From NCBI GenBank assembly GCA_963691655.1, contig OY829326.1, positions 83,631,235 through 83,695,234 on the forward strand: a DNA stretch of 64,000 nucleotides, written 5' to 3'. The translations under genes and the position numbers were made by a program. Numbering within the stretch: position 1 is the first letter of the stretch; every line of letters begins with the position of its first letter. The stretch comes from Toxonevra muliebris. Its lineage: Eukaryota > Arthropoda > Insecta > Diptera > Pallopteridae. Of the stretch, positions 1 to 10,462 are shown in pieces. The notes under the pieces were generated by a model that ran no database searches, had not been told where the DNA came from, and worked only from the letters and a program-made list of their open reading frames with translations.

Positions 1-40
1 GAGCAAAAAAGTAATAGAAATAAATAAAAATATAACTTAC

Positions 41-176
41 GTTGCCAGCTGCTCAATGCCAAGCGAATGCAGCACCGTCGGCAGACTCGGCAGTGAGTGA
101 CACGTTGTAAGCTTTTTCTGGCGAGGATAATAAAGTGTCAGCACCGTGCAGCTTTCCTCTTTCATGGTTAGGCCAC
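41..176 (-). CDS. olf413: Exon of MOXD1/DBH-like copper monooxygenase (C-terminal catalytic lobe)
   Basis: This is the most 3' exon of the gene in the window (136 bp). On the minus strand it follows a TTTTGCAG acceptor and ends at a GTAAGT donor (plus 35-40). Its first two bases complete the split Gly codon left by exon 1039-1201. The frame then stays open and leaves two bases for the next exon, which lies outside the window. The peptide contains GGLTMKEESCTVLTLYYP and aligns with the GGF..EEMC...YYP segment of dopamine beta-hydroxylase and MOXD1, including the Cys and the YYP. In that family the residue just before the Cys is the Met ligand of the CuM copper; here it is Ser (KEESC). The following Cys (LTTCHS) matches the conserved disulfide Cys. 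Assignment to olf413 (MOXD1 homolog 1) rather than another MOXD1-like paralog rests on remembered family resemblance and needs an alignment. Confidence 0.92.
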
Positions 177-1038
177 CTGCAAAATGCAAAATGAAATGAA
201 ACGATATGAAAAATACCAAACAAAACCAATGATGACAATTTTCTGTAAAACAAAGGCAAAAACTATGAAGGCAACAAAACAGCTAGAGCACAGCACAACT
301 TGCACAATAAAAATTTGAACCAGTGCAGTAAGCCCATTTGCTGGGAAGCGAACACGGCACAGGTTCGGAGGGAGAGGCTGGGTGCACAGTAGTTCAGTTA
401 ATGCAGAGCCTTTGGAAAATGTACTATTTTATGACCATAAATACCGGACTGTAAGGGAAATGGGTGCGGTTAGGAACGCAAGGTGAAATTGACTTAATAT
501 AATACTTATCGCTGCCTTAATTTGCTTAGGCCCTAATATCAAATTTTTCAATATCGAGTTTTTGATGGAATATGACAAAGCGTGCCTACTCTCATTTCAC
601 CGAAAATTTTAGAGACCTACACCGAAAACTTACGTTCTTTTCGTTTAGTTTAGTTAAAAATTCATATTCTGGGAACAGTACTCCAAATACTTGCCTATTC
701 TGTAAATGTTGAAAAATGTGTGTTAGGGCTTTAGCAAATTAAGGCATGCCAGAAAGACAAAGAAAATTGACAATTGCGACCAAATCTAAAAAAACAGTGA
801 TTATCTCAGAAACGAAACATAAACTTATACTTAATCGAAATCGCATCACAGAGATTGAATAGCATACAAGTGATTAAGATATAAATATTTGATTATTTGA
901 ACCACTGTGCGGTGTTGCATGTTGTGCGGCGACTGATTTAAATGTGCCATAACGTTTTGTTTTGCTCAGAAATTGTTCGAATGCAGCGTGACGCGATTTC
1001 TTGGCATTACACTCTACCCATTTGGCTTGAATACTTAC
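177..1038. other. Intron, no recognised element
   Basis: This is the intron between coding exons 1039-1201 and 41-176, with a GTAAGT donor and a GCAG acceptor on the minus strand. The sequence is AT-rich, and I saw no transposon termini, RNA gene or conserved coding frame in it. Confidence 0.85.
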
Positions 1039-1201
1039 CCAAGGTAATTGCCTTTCGTGACGAACTGTCATAAATGCACTCGGCAATAAGTCTATCGCCT
1101 GGCATGGAACGCACCGGAGTTGGCAGGCGGCGAAAGTCCTGATAGGCAGTGTCTATGTTGCTGTCGTGTGCAATTGGCGGAAGTTCCTCGGTTTGGCGAA
1201 T
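1039..1201 (-). CDS. olf413: Exon of MOXD1/DBH-like copper monooxygenase
   Basis: A 163-bp minus-strand exon with an acceptor ending TTGTAG just upstream of 1201 and a GTAAGT donor at plus 1033-1038. It begins in phase 0 after exon 1424-1593 and ends one base into a Gly codon completed by exon 41-176. The peptide reads IRQTEELPPIAHDSN, then DFRRLPTPVRSMPGDRLIAE, then CIYDSSSRKAITLG. This matches the family segment in which a basic, proline-containing stretch leads into PGD.LI..C.Y (PGDVLITSCTY in dopamine beta-hydroxylase). That is the beta-sandwich core of the C-terminal Cu2 monooxygenase domain. The Cys is the conserved disulfide partner. The small intron (1202-1423) separates it from the exon that should carry the HxH copper motif. 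Confidence 0.94.
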
Positions 1202-1423
1202 CTACAATACAATAAGTTTGCTCATTAGCATTGCTTTGTCAGCAGCAAACGAACGAGAACGATTGAGTGTGGCGGCCACGGCCCGCAAATATAGTGCAGC
1301 GAAATACAGACGAGGTAGCAGGGAGAAACGTTTTTTTTCTCCAATATTTGCCAATATGAGGCAAGCCTTTCGTGCTGCAAATGCGACACAAAAACACATT
1401 CATTCACATGCAAACAAACATAC

Positions 1424-1593
1424 CTGACGAAGTTTAACCTCTTTGCCGATTTGGTGGGTGCGCATCATCACCGCGAAAATGTTTATGCCTTGCGGTGGAA
1501 AGGCATATCCTGTGCAATCCTCGATGCATTGGCCTTCGGAAATGACTTGTTTTTGTCCTGGTGGAATTATGTGGCGCCAATTCGGATCCATAC
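1424..1593 (-). CDS. olf413: Exon of MOXD1/DBH-like copper monooxygenase (CuM HxH region, altered)
   Basis: A 170-bp minus-strand exon with a CTTTTAG acceptor and a GTATGT donor at plus 1418-1423. Its first two bases complete a Gly codon from exon 19629-19824 and it ends in phase 0. The peptide includes MDPNWRHIIPPGQKQVISEG, then QCIEDCTGYAFPPQGINIFA, then VMMRTHQIGKEVKLRQ. The C-x3-C pair and the P.G..IFA block match dopamine beta-hydroxylase (CTDKC, PP.G..IFA). In that family the next motif is H-x-H, two ligands of CuM. Here it reads R-T-H: the first His is replaced by Arg (codon CGC), clear on both strands. The upstream intron to exon 19629 is about 18 kb. Confidence 0.94.
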
Positions 1594-1713
1594 CTAAAAG
1601 CAATGACAATTTCATTTAATTACAGAATATATAAACGCAGACTCAAACATAAAAGTGTGTGTGTTTGTTTGTTGTTGTTTATATCATTATGAGTATGAGT
1701 ACATGCACACATA

Positions 1714-3288
1714 CACTTGTGGTCACATAGTTAAGTCACTTGAACAATATTTTATGCTGAGTTTGAAAAATACCATATTTTGTATTACAAGTCCAAGAAT
1801 TTTTTATAACGTCATTTTGCGGTACCATTAGTGTCCTTAAAAAATATTAAGAGCAATTACAAAAGAGTGACTTATTTTGCGCGCAGTCGGCAATTGCTTG
1901 TGAAGGAAAAAGAGTGGTAGTGGACAAATAATTAAGTAATTTTTTATATTTGTGCAACCAACTTGACTTAGTGCATTTAAATTCCGTAAAAACTAATAAA
2001 ATGGATAATTTTCATATTTTAGTATACTTTAATTAACAAATTTTTGATTTTGGTTTTAATGGGGAAAAGTACGAGCTCCACTCCTTCGAAGAGAAAGGTC
2101 ATTGGGTTTACGTTTAAAAGTTGTCAATGAGATAAGGTACTACAAAAAATTTAAATCTTTTTACAATTTGTCACGCAAAAAAACACTTAAAACGTCTCCA
2201 GCTGAAGACAGATACTCGATTTGGCTGAGCTTTCTTAACTTTTATCAAATTTAGATCACAAAAGGACTTAGATTACAATTTGAAAATATCAGTCAGAACT
2301 ACCCGCAAGCGATTGACCGAGGAAAAAAAAATGTGTGGACGAATAGGCAGACGTAAAATCAACGTTCCGAAAAAAAATTTTACGCAGCGCATTTAGTTCA
2401 CCAAACGATATCTCCAGCAGTACCAGCATTTTTGGGAAACGATTGTTTGGAGCGATGAATCCGAATTTAATGTGTTTGGGATCGATAGTAGCCCCTTTGT
2501 TAGGCATCCACCAAATACTGAGCTGGACAAAATTTACTAGAAAAAAACTGCGAAACATGGGGCCTTTGTGTAATGGTTTGGTGGTGTTTCACCTTATCTG
2601 GGGTTGGTCTAATTGTTTAAATCAATAGCAAAATTACTGGAGAAATGTGCAAGACATCCTTAAAAATCATTTTCTCCGAGAATACGGTGAAAATTTACCT
2701 TCGGGTTGAATCTTTCAGCATGACAACCACCCAAAACACATATATCGGGTCTTTAAGTCTTGGTTAAATGAAAACAAAATAAAAATTTTCGAAAGGCCAG
2801 CCCAAAGTCCCGATTTAAACCATATAGAAAATCTATAGAGTATTTTAAAAAGGGCCATGGCAGCGCAAAAATCTTCAAATAAAACTTCCTTATGGGCTAT
2901 TATTCAGGAGGAATAGAATGAAATCACTGTTGCTAAATGCTCTGGTACTAGTCGCGACATTGTACAGAAATCATCAGGCAAAAATTGTTTCCACAAAGTA
3001 CTAACAGTACCAAAGGTAAAATCTCAGTCAAAAATTAAAAATTATCAAAGTTATTATTTTTAAATATTTTTGTTTTGCATATAACTTAATTATATGACCG
3101 CAAATTAGACCGTAGACATACAATAATTTGGAAAATTTAATTTTACATATTTGACATCATAACTGTTTATTTCTTTTATAATTTCAATTTATTTTACCGT
3201 TGGTTTTCTTTCTTTTCAAATGAAATTTTATTTTTTCTTAAATTTTTTCTGGTCATAAATGTATGACTTAATTGTATGTCCACAAGTG
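1714..3288 (+). mobile_element. Tc1-type DD34E transposon, complete but decayed
   Basis: A 1575-bp element with inverted termini: CACTTGTGGTCACATAG at the left and its imperfect complement ending CCACAAGTG at the right. It is flanked by TA dinucleotides (1712-1713 and 3289-3290), as expected for Tc1/mariner target duplications. About 25 terminal bases pair, with a few mismatches. It encloses a plus-strand transposase pseudogene. The size is typical of a full Tc1 element. Confidence 0.85.
2058..3061 (+). pseudogene. Tc1-type DD34E transposase pseudogene
   Basis: A transposase remnant inside the 1714-3288 element. It starts with a basic N-terminus (MGKSTSSTPSKRKVIGF) and is broken by many stops and frameshifts. 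All three catalytic residues can still be read in local frames: the first Asp in WSDESEFNVFG (Asp codon at 2454-2456), the second in HDNHPKH (2722-2724), and the Glu in SPDLNHIEN (2827-2829). There are exactly 34 residues between the second Asp and the Glu, the DD34E signature of the Tc1 family. The copy is clearly inactive. Confidence 0.85.
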
Positions 3289-4296
3289 TACATACATACA
3301 TAAATACATACTTTATATGTATGCATGTGGCCAAAAAATTGTATGTTCCAGAGATGATGAAAGAGGGGTTTGAATTGCAATAAACACTTTGATGTTTAAT
3401 TGAAAAGTTATGCTATCATAACTTAATATATTTCCTTTCAAGTACTCAGAAACTCACCCCTTTGCATAGGCACAAATATTAGCAGCTATTCATTAATCAC
3501 AGATATTTATACTTTTTGGGATGTAAAGTTGTTTTGCTAATAACTTTTCTTTGGTATTTTTTAAAATTACTTCTTTTTTTTTGAAGCGAACGAGAATTAT
3601 TTTTCCTTTCTAATTATTATTATTTCAATTATTTCAAATTAATCAGTTGTGAGCGAAACAGAAGAAGAAACAAAGAGTGAGCGTATTTTCATACAAAGCC
3701 TTAGCAAATAATAGCTATAAAATTCGCCAGCTAGTTTAACATGTGCGAATAAAACAACCAAGTTGTTAAGTCTATTCTTCGTTATATTGTTATTCACAAT
3801 GGAACTGCTCAGCAGCTAGAGGTGAAACATTTTAATGGATCCCAGTCATTGCGCTTAATCGTGGGCATTGTTTTTAGTTTTTACCCTTTATAAGAACATT
3901 TAATGATGATTTTAACTTATTTTAACCGGCAGCCATGTCGAATTTTTTCCTTTTTTTTAATTTTTTGCAAACTGTCACGCTTCTTCTTTCATTACTGGCA
4001 GTTCACAATAGAATTTTATGTAGCTAAACTACTTGCTAAGTATACATAACAGCTATAATTATACGTGTTATCTCTGCCTCTTTGTTGTTGCTTTCCAATA
4101 CAATTATCGCTACCTAGTTATACATAACTAGAAGCAAGTGAAAGAAACCCACAAATTTTATAACAATAATAACTTTTGTGCTGTTAAGTAAATTTATATA
4201 ATTTATATATGGTTTTGTTCACTAAACATTCTGCTATAGTTTGTTAAAAATAAGTTCCATTTTAGACAACATACAAAAAAAATTGACTTTTACAAT
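3289..4296. other. Intronic AT-rich sequence with one dispersed-repeat copy
   Basis: No coding signal is recognised. A block near 4040-4135 (CATAACAGCTATAATTATACG onward) is similar, in inverted orientation, to sequence inside the hAT element at 13692-15060 and is listed as a repeat. Confidence 0.6.
4040..4135 (-). repeat. Dispersed repeat, inverted copy of 14115-14195
   Basis: Read on the minus strand, this block matches 14115-14195 closely. Both contain a stretch resembling GTTATCTC..CC..CTTTGTTGTTG, then TTATCGCT..CTAGTTATACAT. It is therefore a shared transposon-derived sequence and not unique intron. Confidence 0.7.
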
Positions 4297-4433
4297 CGAT
4301 CCGAATTACCAGCACCAGCAAATGAGCTGTTTGCATAATTGCAAAATTTAGAAAACTATATAGTTTTAATTAATGAAAGTTTTTTAATTGTGATTTAGAT
4401 ATAATAGGTGATGTTTGGAGGTAATTCGGATCG
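4297..4433. repeat. Short inverted-repeat unit bounded by CGATCCGAATTACC
   Basis: A perfect 14-bp inverted repeat, CGATCCGAATTACC at 4297-4310 and its complement at 4420-4433, encloses about 109 bp. The same motif recurs in degenerate form on the other side of the maT element near 6045-6110 and 6288-6301. This may be a small MITE or part of an older repeat that the maT element entered. Confidence 0.55.
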
Positions 4434-4545
4434 ACCCTTTGAAACTAACAAGTAATTTTTAGTCAAATTCAATATGAAATATATTTTTAAATGATTTGTA
4501 TTTTTTTTATTCCATACTACATTTTAATTTTTGAGTATGTCAATA

Positions 4546-5789
4546 CAGGGTGACAATCGTAAAGCGACGCACACATTTCAGCAGTTATTTTCAAAAGGAC
4601 GTACTTCCATTAAGTACAATTAAGTGTTAACATTGCTGAATATATAAGCATTCATTTGAACCCCACCTCATTCAATATAACCTCCTTTAGCCTGCACACA
4701 TGCCTTAAATCGATCCGGAAATCGTAGGACTGTTCGCCGCAGGACTTCCTGATCAATTTCAGTCCAGGCTTTCTCTAATGAATTTGTCAGCGACTCCAGA
4801 CTGTGGTGTTGAGATGCACAAGCCTTACTCTCTAAAATACTCCAAATAGAGTAGTCCATTGGATTCAAGTCTGGGGAGTATGGTGGCCATTCTTGAGATG
4901 TTATGAATCCAGAAAAATTGTCCTTTATCCATGTTTGCGTTAATTTTGCCATGTGGGAAGGTGCAGAATCTTGCTGGAAAGTCCAGTTTTCATTTCCAAA
5001 TGTATCTTGGGCCCAGGGAAGAACATGTTCATTTAAAATGCTCCGATAAACAACCTGGTCAATTTTAACACCCTCTTCAACGAATATTAGAGGGGTTCTG
5101 GCATTAGCGGAAACTCCAGCCCATACCATAACGGAAGCTGGCTTTTGAACTCGGCCGACAGTCCTATTTTGTTGCGATGATGATGTTAGCCACATTCGGT
5201 CATTTTGCGCATTGAAATGTTGTTCAACCGTGAAAATTTTTTCATCTGTAAACAAGATATTTTCAACATTTTTTAACACGGAGGAGCGTAGCAACGCCTT
5301 GCATCTTTGCAGTCGCAAATCTTTCTTTTTTGTGTCAGATCTTGAGCTTTTCGGAGCTTGTACGGCTTAAGATTAAGCTTTGATTTTGCAATGATTCGCA
5401 CTGTTTCACGGTTTACTCCCACTTCCTTAGCGATTTTTCTCATTGAGCGCCTTGGATTGATTCGTTTACGAATTTTTTCTGTTAAACTGTTGAAAATTTT
5501 CCCCGGTCTCTATCTCCAAAACCCCCAGTTTCATTATATCGAATAATAACTCGGTCTACCGTACGACTTGACAAATTTAAAGCCTTTGCAATTTGACGGC
5601 TACTATAATTTGCCAAATGAAATTTCATAATTTCACGACGAATATTTTCCTTGTCCATTTTTATGGAAATTTCAAAATGTAATAATTTGCTTTTTAATGA
5701 ATGAATTTGCTTTTTAAATTAAAGTAACGGTAAATGGCACAGCTTGCTGCAGAGTATTAAACTTGCGTCACTTTACAATTGTCACCCTG
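4546..5789 (-). mobile_element. maT-type (DD37D) mariner element, complete but inactive
   Basis: A 1244-bp element flanked by TA (4544-4545 and 5790-5791). The terminal inverted repeats start CAGGGTGACAATCGTAAAG at the left and CAGGGTGACAATTGTAAAG at the right (minus strand), about 26 bp with two mismatches. The length, termini and enclosed transposase fit the Tc1/mariner superfamily. Confidence 0.92.
4668..5658 (-). pseudogene. maT/mariner DD37D transposase, frameshifted
   Basis: The start is at MDKENIRREIM (plus 5656-5658), followed by a helix-turn-helix (SRQIAKALNLSSRTVDRVI) and a second one (RRSMRKIAKEVGVNRETVR). The catalytic half (4668-5318) is open for 216 residues: ILFTDEKIF with the first Asp, WTFQQDSAPSH with the second, and SPDLNPMDYSIWS with the third. 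Counting from the second Asp to the Asp of MDY gives 37 intervening residues, the DD37D spacing of maT elements; classical mariner has 34. At least two frameshifts, one after GDRDRG and one around 5318-5340, separate the N-terminal and catalytic halves, so this copy cannot make a full transposase. Confidence 0.9.
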
Positions 5790-5791
5790 TA

Positions 5792-6703
5792 TACTTATAA
5801 ATTTTAATTCAGAAATTTCTTAGACTGTTTCGTAGAAATGACTTTTTATATATTTCAACGGTCATGGTCACGGACTAGCGGATCCAGATATTTACCTTAA
5901 GGGGATTAACAATTATTCATCCCTTTTAATTTTTTTTTTATTTGTGGTGGTGTATAGAAGGGAGGTGGGAGTTAGGGAGGAGTTGGGGGAAGTTGGGGAG
6001 GCGGAAGGTCAGGGGTATTTAACCCCAATTTGTTATAAATTTTGCTGATCCGACTTACATAAATCATCGATCCGACTTACATGCACAATCAATTTTTCCA
6101 TCCGAATTACATGCAATCCATTTTTTCGCAGTGATGTTACCTTAGTAACTATTAAAAAAAAAGTTATGATTTTTTTTTGGTAGTTAACAACTTTAAAAGA
6201 GGAAGAAATATGCTTTAATTTTGTATTATTGTATTTTTTCACAAATCTGTAATCCTTATTTTTACCGCTCAAAGTTTCCCTTGCAAAAATCGATCCGAAT
6301 TAACCTCATTTACGTTACAAGAGGGGATAGATTTTTTAATCCCACTTTCCAAATGGATTTTTGAAAAGAAGGGTTAATTACAAGCACTTTGGCGTATGTT
6401 TTTTTAAAGTTTTTTGTCTAAATTTTTAACATTTTTGTACTGGAGCGCACTCTTACGTTCGCTTTCAGCAAAATAGCTGCAATAAATTGATTCCCGGCAT
6501 ACAAGTTTGGTACGAAATCCGGAGCTCCATAGATTCACAAATATTTTCGGTATGCAACTTCAATTCGCATACTAATTGCAAAAGGGGGCACAATTAAAAT
6601 TGAAAATTTTTTCTTGAAAAGAAATATTATGGGAACTCTCATGAAATAAATAAAGGTTAATTTTAAGGAGGAGAGCCACCTTTTTCCCTATTCCCTTAAT
6701 GTA
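5792..6703. other. Intronic sequence with CCGAATTAC motif repeats and a G-rich patch
   Basis: Three near-copies of ATCCGACTTACAT or ATCCGAATTACAT lie at about 6045-6115, and another CGATCCGAATTA lies at 6288. A G-rich purine patch lies at about 5945-6015. No gene is recognised. Confidence 0.6.
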
Positions 6704-7040
6704 CAGGTAGACCTCGCTTAACACGTTTCACTTTTTGCGACATATTTTCGTTTAACATGGTAAAAACTTCGTTCTAACACGGTACCGGAAAAAAAGTTCG
6801 TTTTGCTCGTTATGTTCTTTGGTTTATACACATGCATATACAAAAAATTTGTAAAATTTTTTGAGTGCACTTTTTACGAAAAAATATTGAAATTTAAAGG
6901 TCGCTGGGCTCGGTTTTTTGTCTGGAAATTGAATTTTTTATCGGTTGCACCAAGAACGCTGGGAAATTTGTTTTGCTCTTCGTTGTATATGTTATGGAAT
7001 GGGAAATATTCTGGCGTACGTAAAAGAACGGTGAACTAGA
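6704..7040. mobile_element. Tigger/pogo-like element end (left terminus only)
   Basis: CAGGTAGACCTCGCTTAACA follows a TA at 6702-6703. It resembles the terminus of the short element at 24561-24760 (CAGGTACACCTCGCTTAACA). Internal CGTTTAACATGG and GTTCTAACACGG echoes follow. No matching right terminus was found nearby, so this is an isolated or rearranged end and the right boundary given is arbitrary. Confidence 0.55.
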
Positions 7041-9660
7041 CGCGTTGCCAGTTTTTGGCAAAAACAAGAGAAAACATCACCAACTTTAGAAGATCGATCG
7101 ATGTTTTTGTTTACTATCTTATGTATGTATAACTATAACCGACTAAGTTACTATAAAACCGTTTTGGAACAAAAATTCAAATTTTGTTGCACTGAGTTAT
7201 CAATACAATTTTCATTTTCTGACCTTTGCTCAGCGTTTGCTATAAATATATTGCGAATTTAGACAAGAGGATTAACATTTTTGAAAAAATACTAAAACTT
7301 TATGCATGTTTGGTATTTCGAATGATCGCTACTAGAAAATAAAAAATAAATTGAAAGTTTTATAATGTTCCATAAATTAGACCAAAAAATGGCAAAAAAT
7401 ATAAATTAACCATTTGACAATCAAATTTAGAGTTTAGAGAAAAAACTTTCAGACCGAAACGTTAGTGCGAATTCACGGCCCTTGCAATCAGCAAGATTAT
7501 TCCTTATTCTTCTAAAAATTATTTTTACCAGTGTGCGAGTTTCGCAATCAGTGTTTTCCAATAGCATCGGGTATAGGATGTAGCTATCTGCGGACAGCTA
7601 AGGCCGCACCATCTTTTTTTAATGAACTAAGTTGATGATACAGTAAATCTTTGAAATAAAGGCACTATTCTAACTAAAAAATATCAATGAACAGAAATAA
7701 ACTAAATTTTTGAATATTTTTTCAATAGTATTATTTATAAATTATTTTAAAAGTGGTGTCATGCAAAACGCTACAAATGCCCTAAGTCCGGACACCAAAA
7801 AAATAGTTTATTCTAAGTCCGGACACGTTTTTTACAGAAAATTGCACTTTTTATTTAAAAAATTTGCAATGATTAATGAAATAAAAGAAAAATTATTAAG
7901 TATTGTAATATTTCTGTAACTAAATAATGTAGAATATTTAAATATTTTTGTTTTAATCTTACTTATATAGTTTGACCTATTTGCTTGCTATCTTTCAAAT
8001 AAAATTGATTATTGAATTATATTTTTACTCATTTTACAAAAAAATAATAATTTAAAAAAAAAAAAAATAAAGATTACTGATTTCGATACTTTACATAAAT
8101 ATTATTTAGATAAAATTTGGTGGGGAAGCCATGAGATTCGGATTCCTCGTATCAAATCCAATCCTTTTTTTTTTTTTGGAGTTATGGAAATGCAGATCTA
8201 AACATCCACATCACAACTGCTTTGAAATTATTGTTACTGATATTCGGTTAATTAATAAGTGAAACTATCAAAAGTACGTTTTAAAATCATTTTTTTTTAT
8301 CGATCTTAGATTGGTCTGCAGATATAAGAAATAACTTCTTTTAGAGCAAGTTACCTGAACATATTTCTGAATAATTTTAGTTGATTTGCTCGTTGCCATA
8401 GTGAATGACGTAGAAAAGGGACAAAGAGGAGTCCAGCACACTAACCACCAATAAGTCAAATTAAAAAACGTTTATGTAAGTCGGTAATATAAAAAATAAA
8501 TCTCTCTGCCCCCCCCCCCCCCCCCCCGCATTTTCTAAGGAAAATCCTTATCTATGCTTCTGCTTCAGTGTATTTGAATTGATTCCCATTATGAATCTGA
8601 GTAAAACGTAAAAACTAATAATGTTCCAATATCTGCTAACTTCTTATAATATATGTTCATTACATTATTGGGTGGAGTTCTAGAACCCAATATATGCAAG
8701 AATTCTAAAAAAATGGTTTAGTAATAAAAACTCCTTTGAACGCTAATGCATGACTACTTGTTTTTGAATGTTCTAATGCCCGGATCCGTTTTAGAAGTTA
8801 AAATTTAAAATTTTATGCCCATAATATATGCAAATTTTTGACACAATTGTGTAATAATTTCATTTATGTGTAATTAGTATTGAAAAATTTGTAAAAATCT
8901 CTGATAATGGACTACATAAAAAGTTTAATATATGACAAAATTTTTTGTATTTCTAGCAAAGATTCTGGAAAAGGTAAATACCTTTCCCTAGGACGAGCCA
9001 GAATTAATTCTGCTAATATATATGTATTTAAATAAATACACATTTAGTAAAATCTCTTTTTATTAAACAAATTCTTTTTGCAACTTAAAAATTACACCGA
9101 ACTTAGGGCAATACTTTTATTGCAGTTTTCCTAATTCCGGACACCATAATTTTTTATTTCAAGTAAAAACAAAACATAAATTTAAATTAGCTTTTGCATT
9201 TTGTTATGGCTAATAAATAAATACTCTCTGGATAAAGTAAGATTTTTAGCATGAAAATTCCTGTTTCTAAAAAACTAAAAACACAAATTTAAGGATTTTA
9301 CCTTAAAAAAATCGTCAAATATGACTTTGCGCCACAAATTGTTTTCAGAATCAAAGCACATAAATGAGGCCTTTTTGGGTTAATGGCGATTTAAATCCAA
9401 GAAATGCCGCTACACACTGGAAAAAGTCGAAGGATTCTTATGTACGTTTTTGAAAATATATTCGGAAGTGTCCGAAGATTGGGCACTCTCTCTCTCTCTA
9501 CAAAATTTCACAAAAAAGTAGTTAAGCTGTAAGCAAATGAGTTGCAAAATCAAAGTTAATGATTTTCAGTAGCTCAAAGCTATTCATAGTGCAACAGTGA
9601 ATTATTTTATTACATTATATTATATTATTACTCTAAATAAAATTAAATGCAAATTATAAA
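7041..9660. other. AT-rich intronic sequence with TCCGGACAC motif copies
   Basis: No coding sequence is recognised. TAAGTCCGGACAC occurs twice in direct orientation (about 7783 and 7817). TAATTCCGGACACC lies at about 9132, and a degraded form (AGTGTCCGAAGATTGGGC) at about 9466. These may be terminal or sub-terminal repeats of the Tc1-like element whose transposase follows at 9661. Confidence 0.5.
8509..8527. repeat. Poly-C tract, 19 C
   Basis: A run of 19 consecutive C residues in an otherwise AT-rich intron. Long poly-C is uncommon in such DNA and the exact length may be a sequencing or assembly artefact. Confidence 0.95.
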
Positions 9661-10462
9661 ATGGCTGGAAAAAAATTTTCTACAGAGTTTAAAACTTAAT
9701 CATTAAAGAATATAAAATGAATTATCACAAAAAGATATTTGGGAAAAATTCTATTTGTCAAAATCAACTGTAAGTTTCATTATAAAAAGGTTTCAAGTGT
9801 CAGGAAGTGTTGAAAAGATCCGCTGTGGTGGCCGACCCAGGGGCACATATTTTAATGACGATGCCAAAATAGTGAGAGAATTAAAAAATCAGCCCGACAA
9901 GTCGGATCTAAGCGTTGTTAATACTTTTAGCCAAATGTAAGCATCAGAACAGATCAGAGAAGAGCATGTTCCGCTGGGCTTAAAACTTATCTGGCTGCAA
10001 AGAAACCATTTATTTCTAAAAAAAATCGCAAAGCACGCATAAAATTGGTGGAAATGTGATGGTGTGGAGATGTATTTTTGGACACGGTGCAGTGCACTTA
10101 CATAAAATAGATCGCATCATGGATAGATTCATATACAAGGATATCCTTTAAAATGAGACACTTTGCTGGCAGTTTCAAAATGACAACGATTCGAAGCGCA
10201 CTTCGAAGATTGTAAAAGATTGGATTGAGGAACAAGGTATGCAAGGATGCAGTGGCCAGCACAATCTTCGTATATTAATCTTATCGAGAATCAGTGGAAA
10301 ATTGTAAATGGGAAGATAAACGGAGAAGGTGTAAATGGAGATAGAAATAAACTATTCGAGGCTTTAAAACAGGCATGGTTAGCTGTACCGAAAAATACTA
10401 TTGACAACCTCATTGATTCTATGCCAAAAAGATGTGCAGCCGTCATCAAAAACAAATATTAA
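9661..10462 (+). pseudogene. Tc1-like transposase pseudogene
   Basis: A degenerate plus-strand transposase beginning MAGKKFSTEF at 9661. A helix-turn-helix is recognisable (SQKDIWEKFYLSKSTVSFII), followed by the Tc1-type linker SGSVEKIRCGGRPR. The catalytic part survives as fragments: QNDNDSKRTSKIVKDWIEEQ with the second Asp, then MQWPAQSSYINLIENQWKIV with the C-terminal Glu. The last open stretch ends AAVIKNKY then TAA at 10462. Stops and frameshifts separate the pieces. It differs from the Tc1 element at 1714-3288. Confidence 0.85.

Noticed and set aside
1149..1427. Plus-strand 92-codon open frame
   Set aside because: It overlaps, on the opposite strand, the 5' part of exon 1039-1201 and the 222-bp intron. 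The minus-strand exons have splice sites, phase continuity and family similarity; this frame has none.
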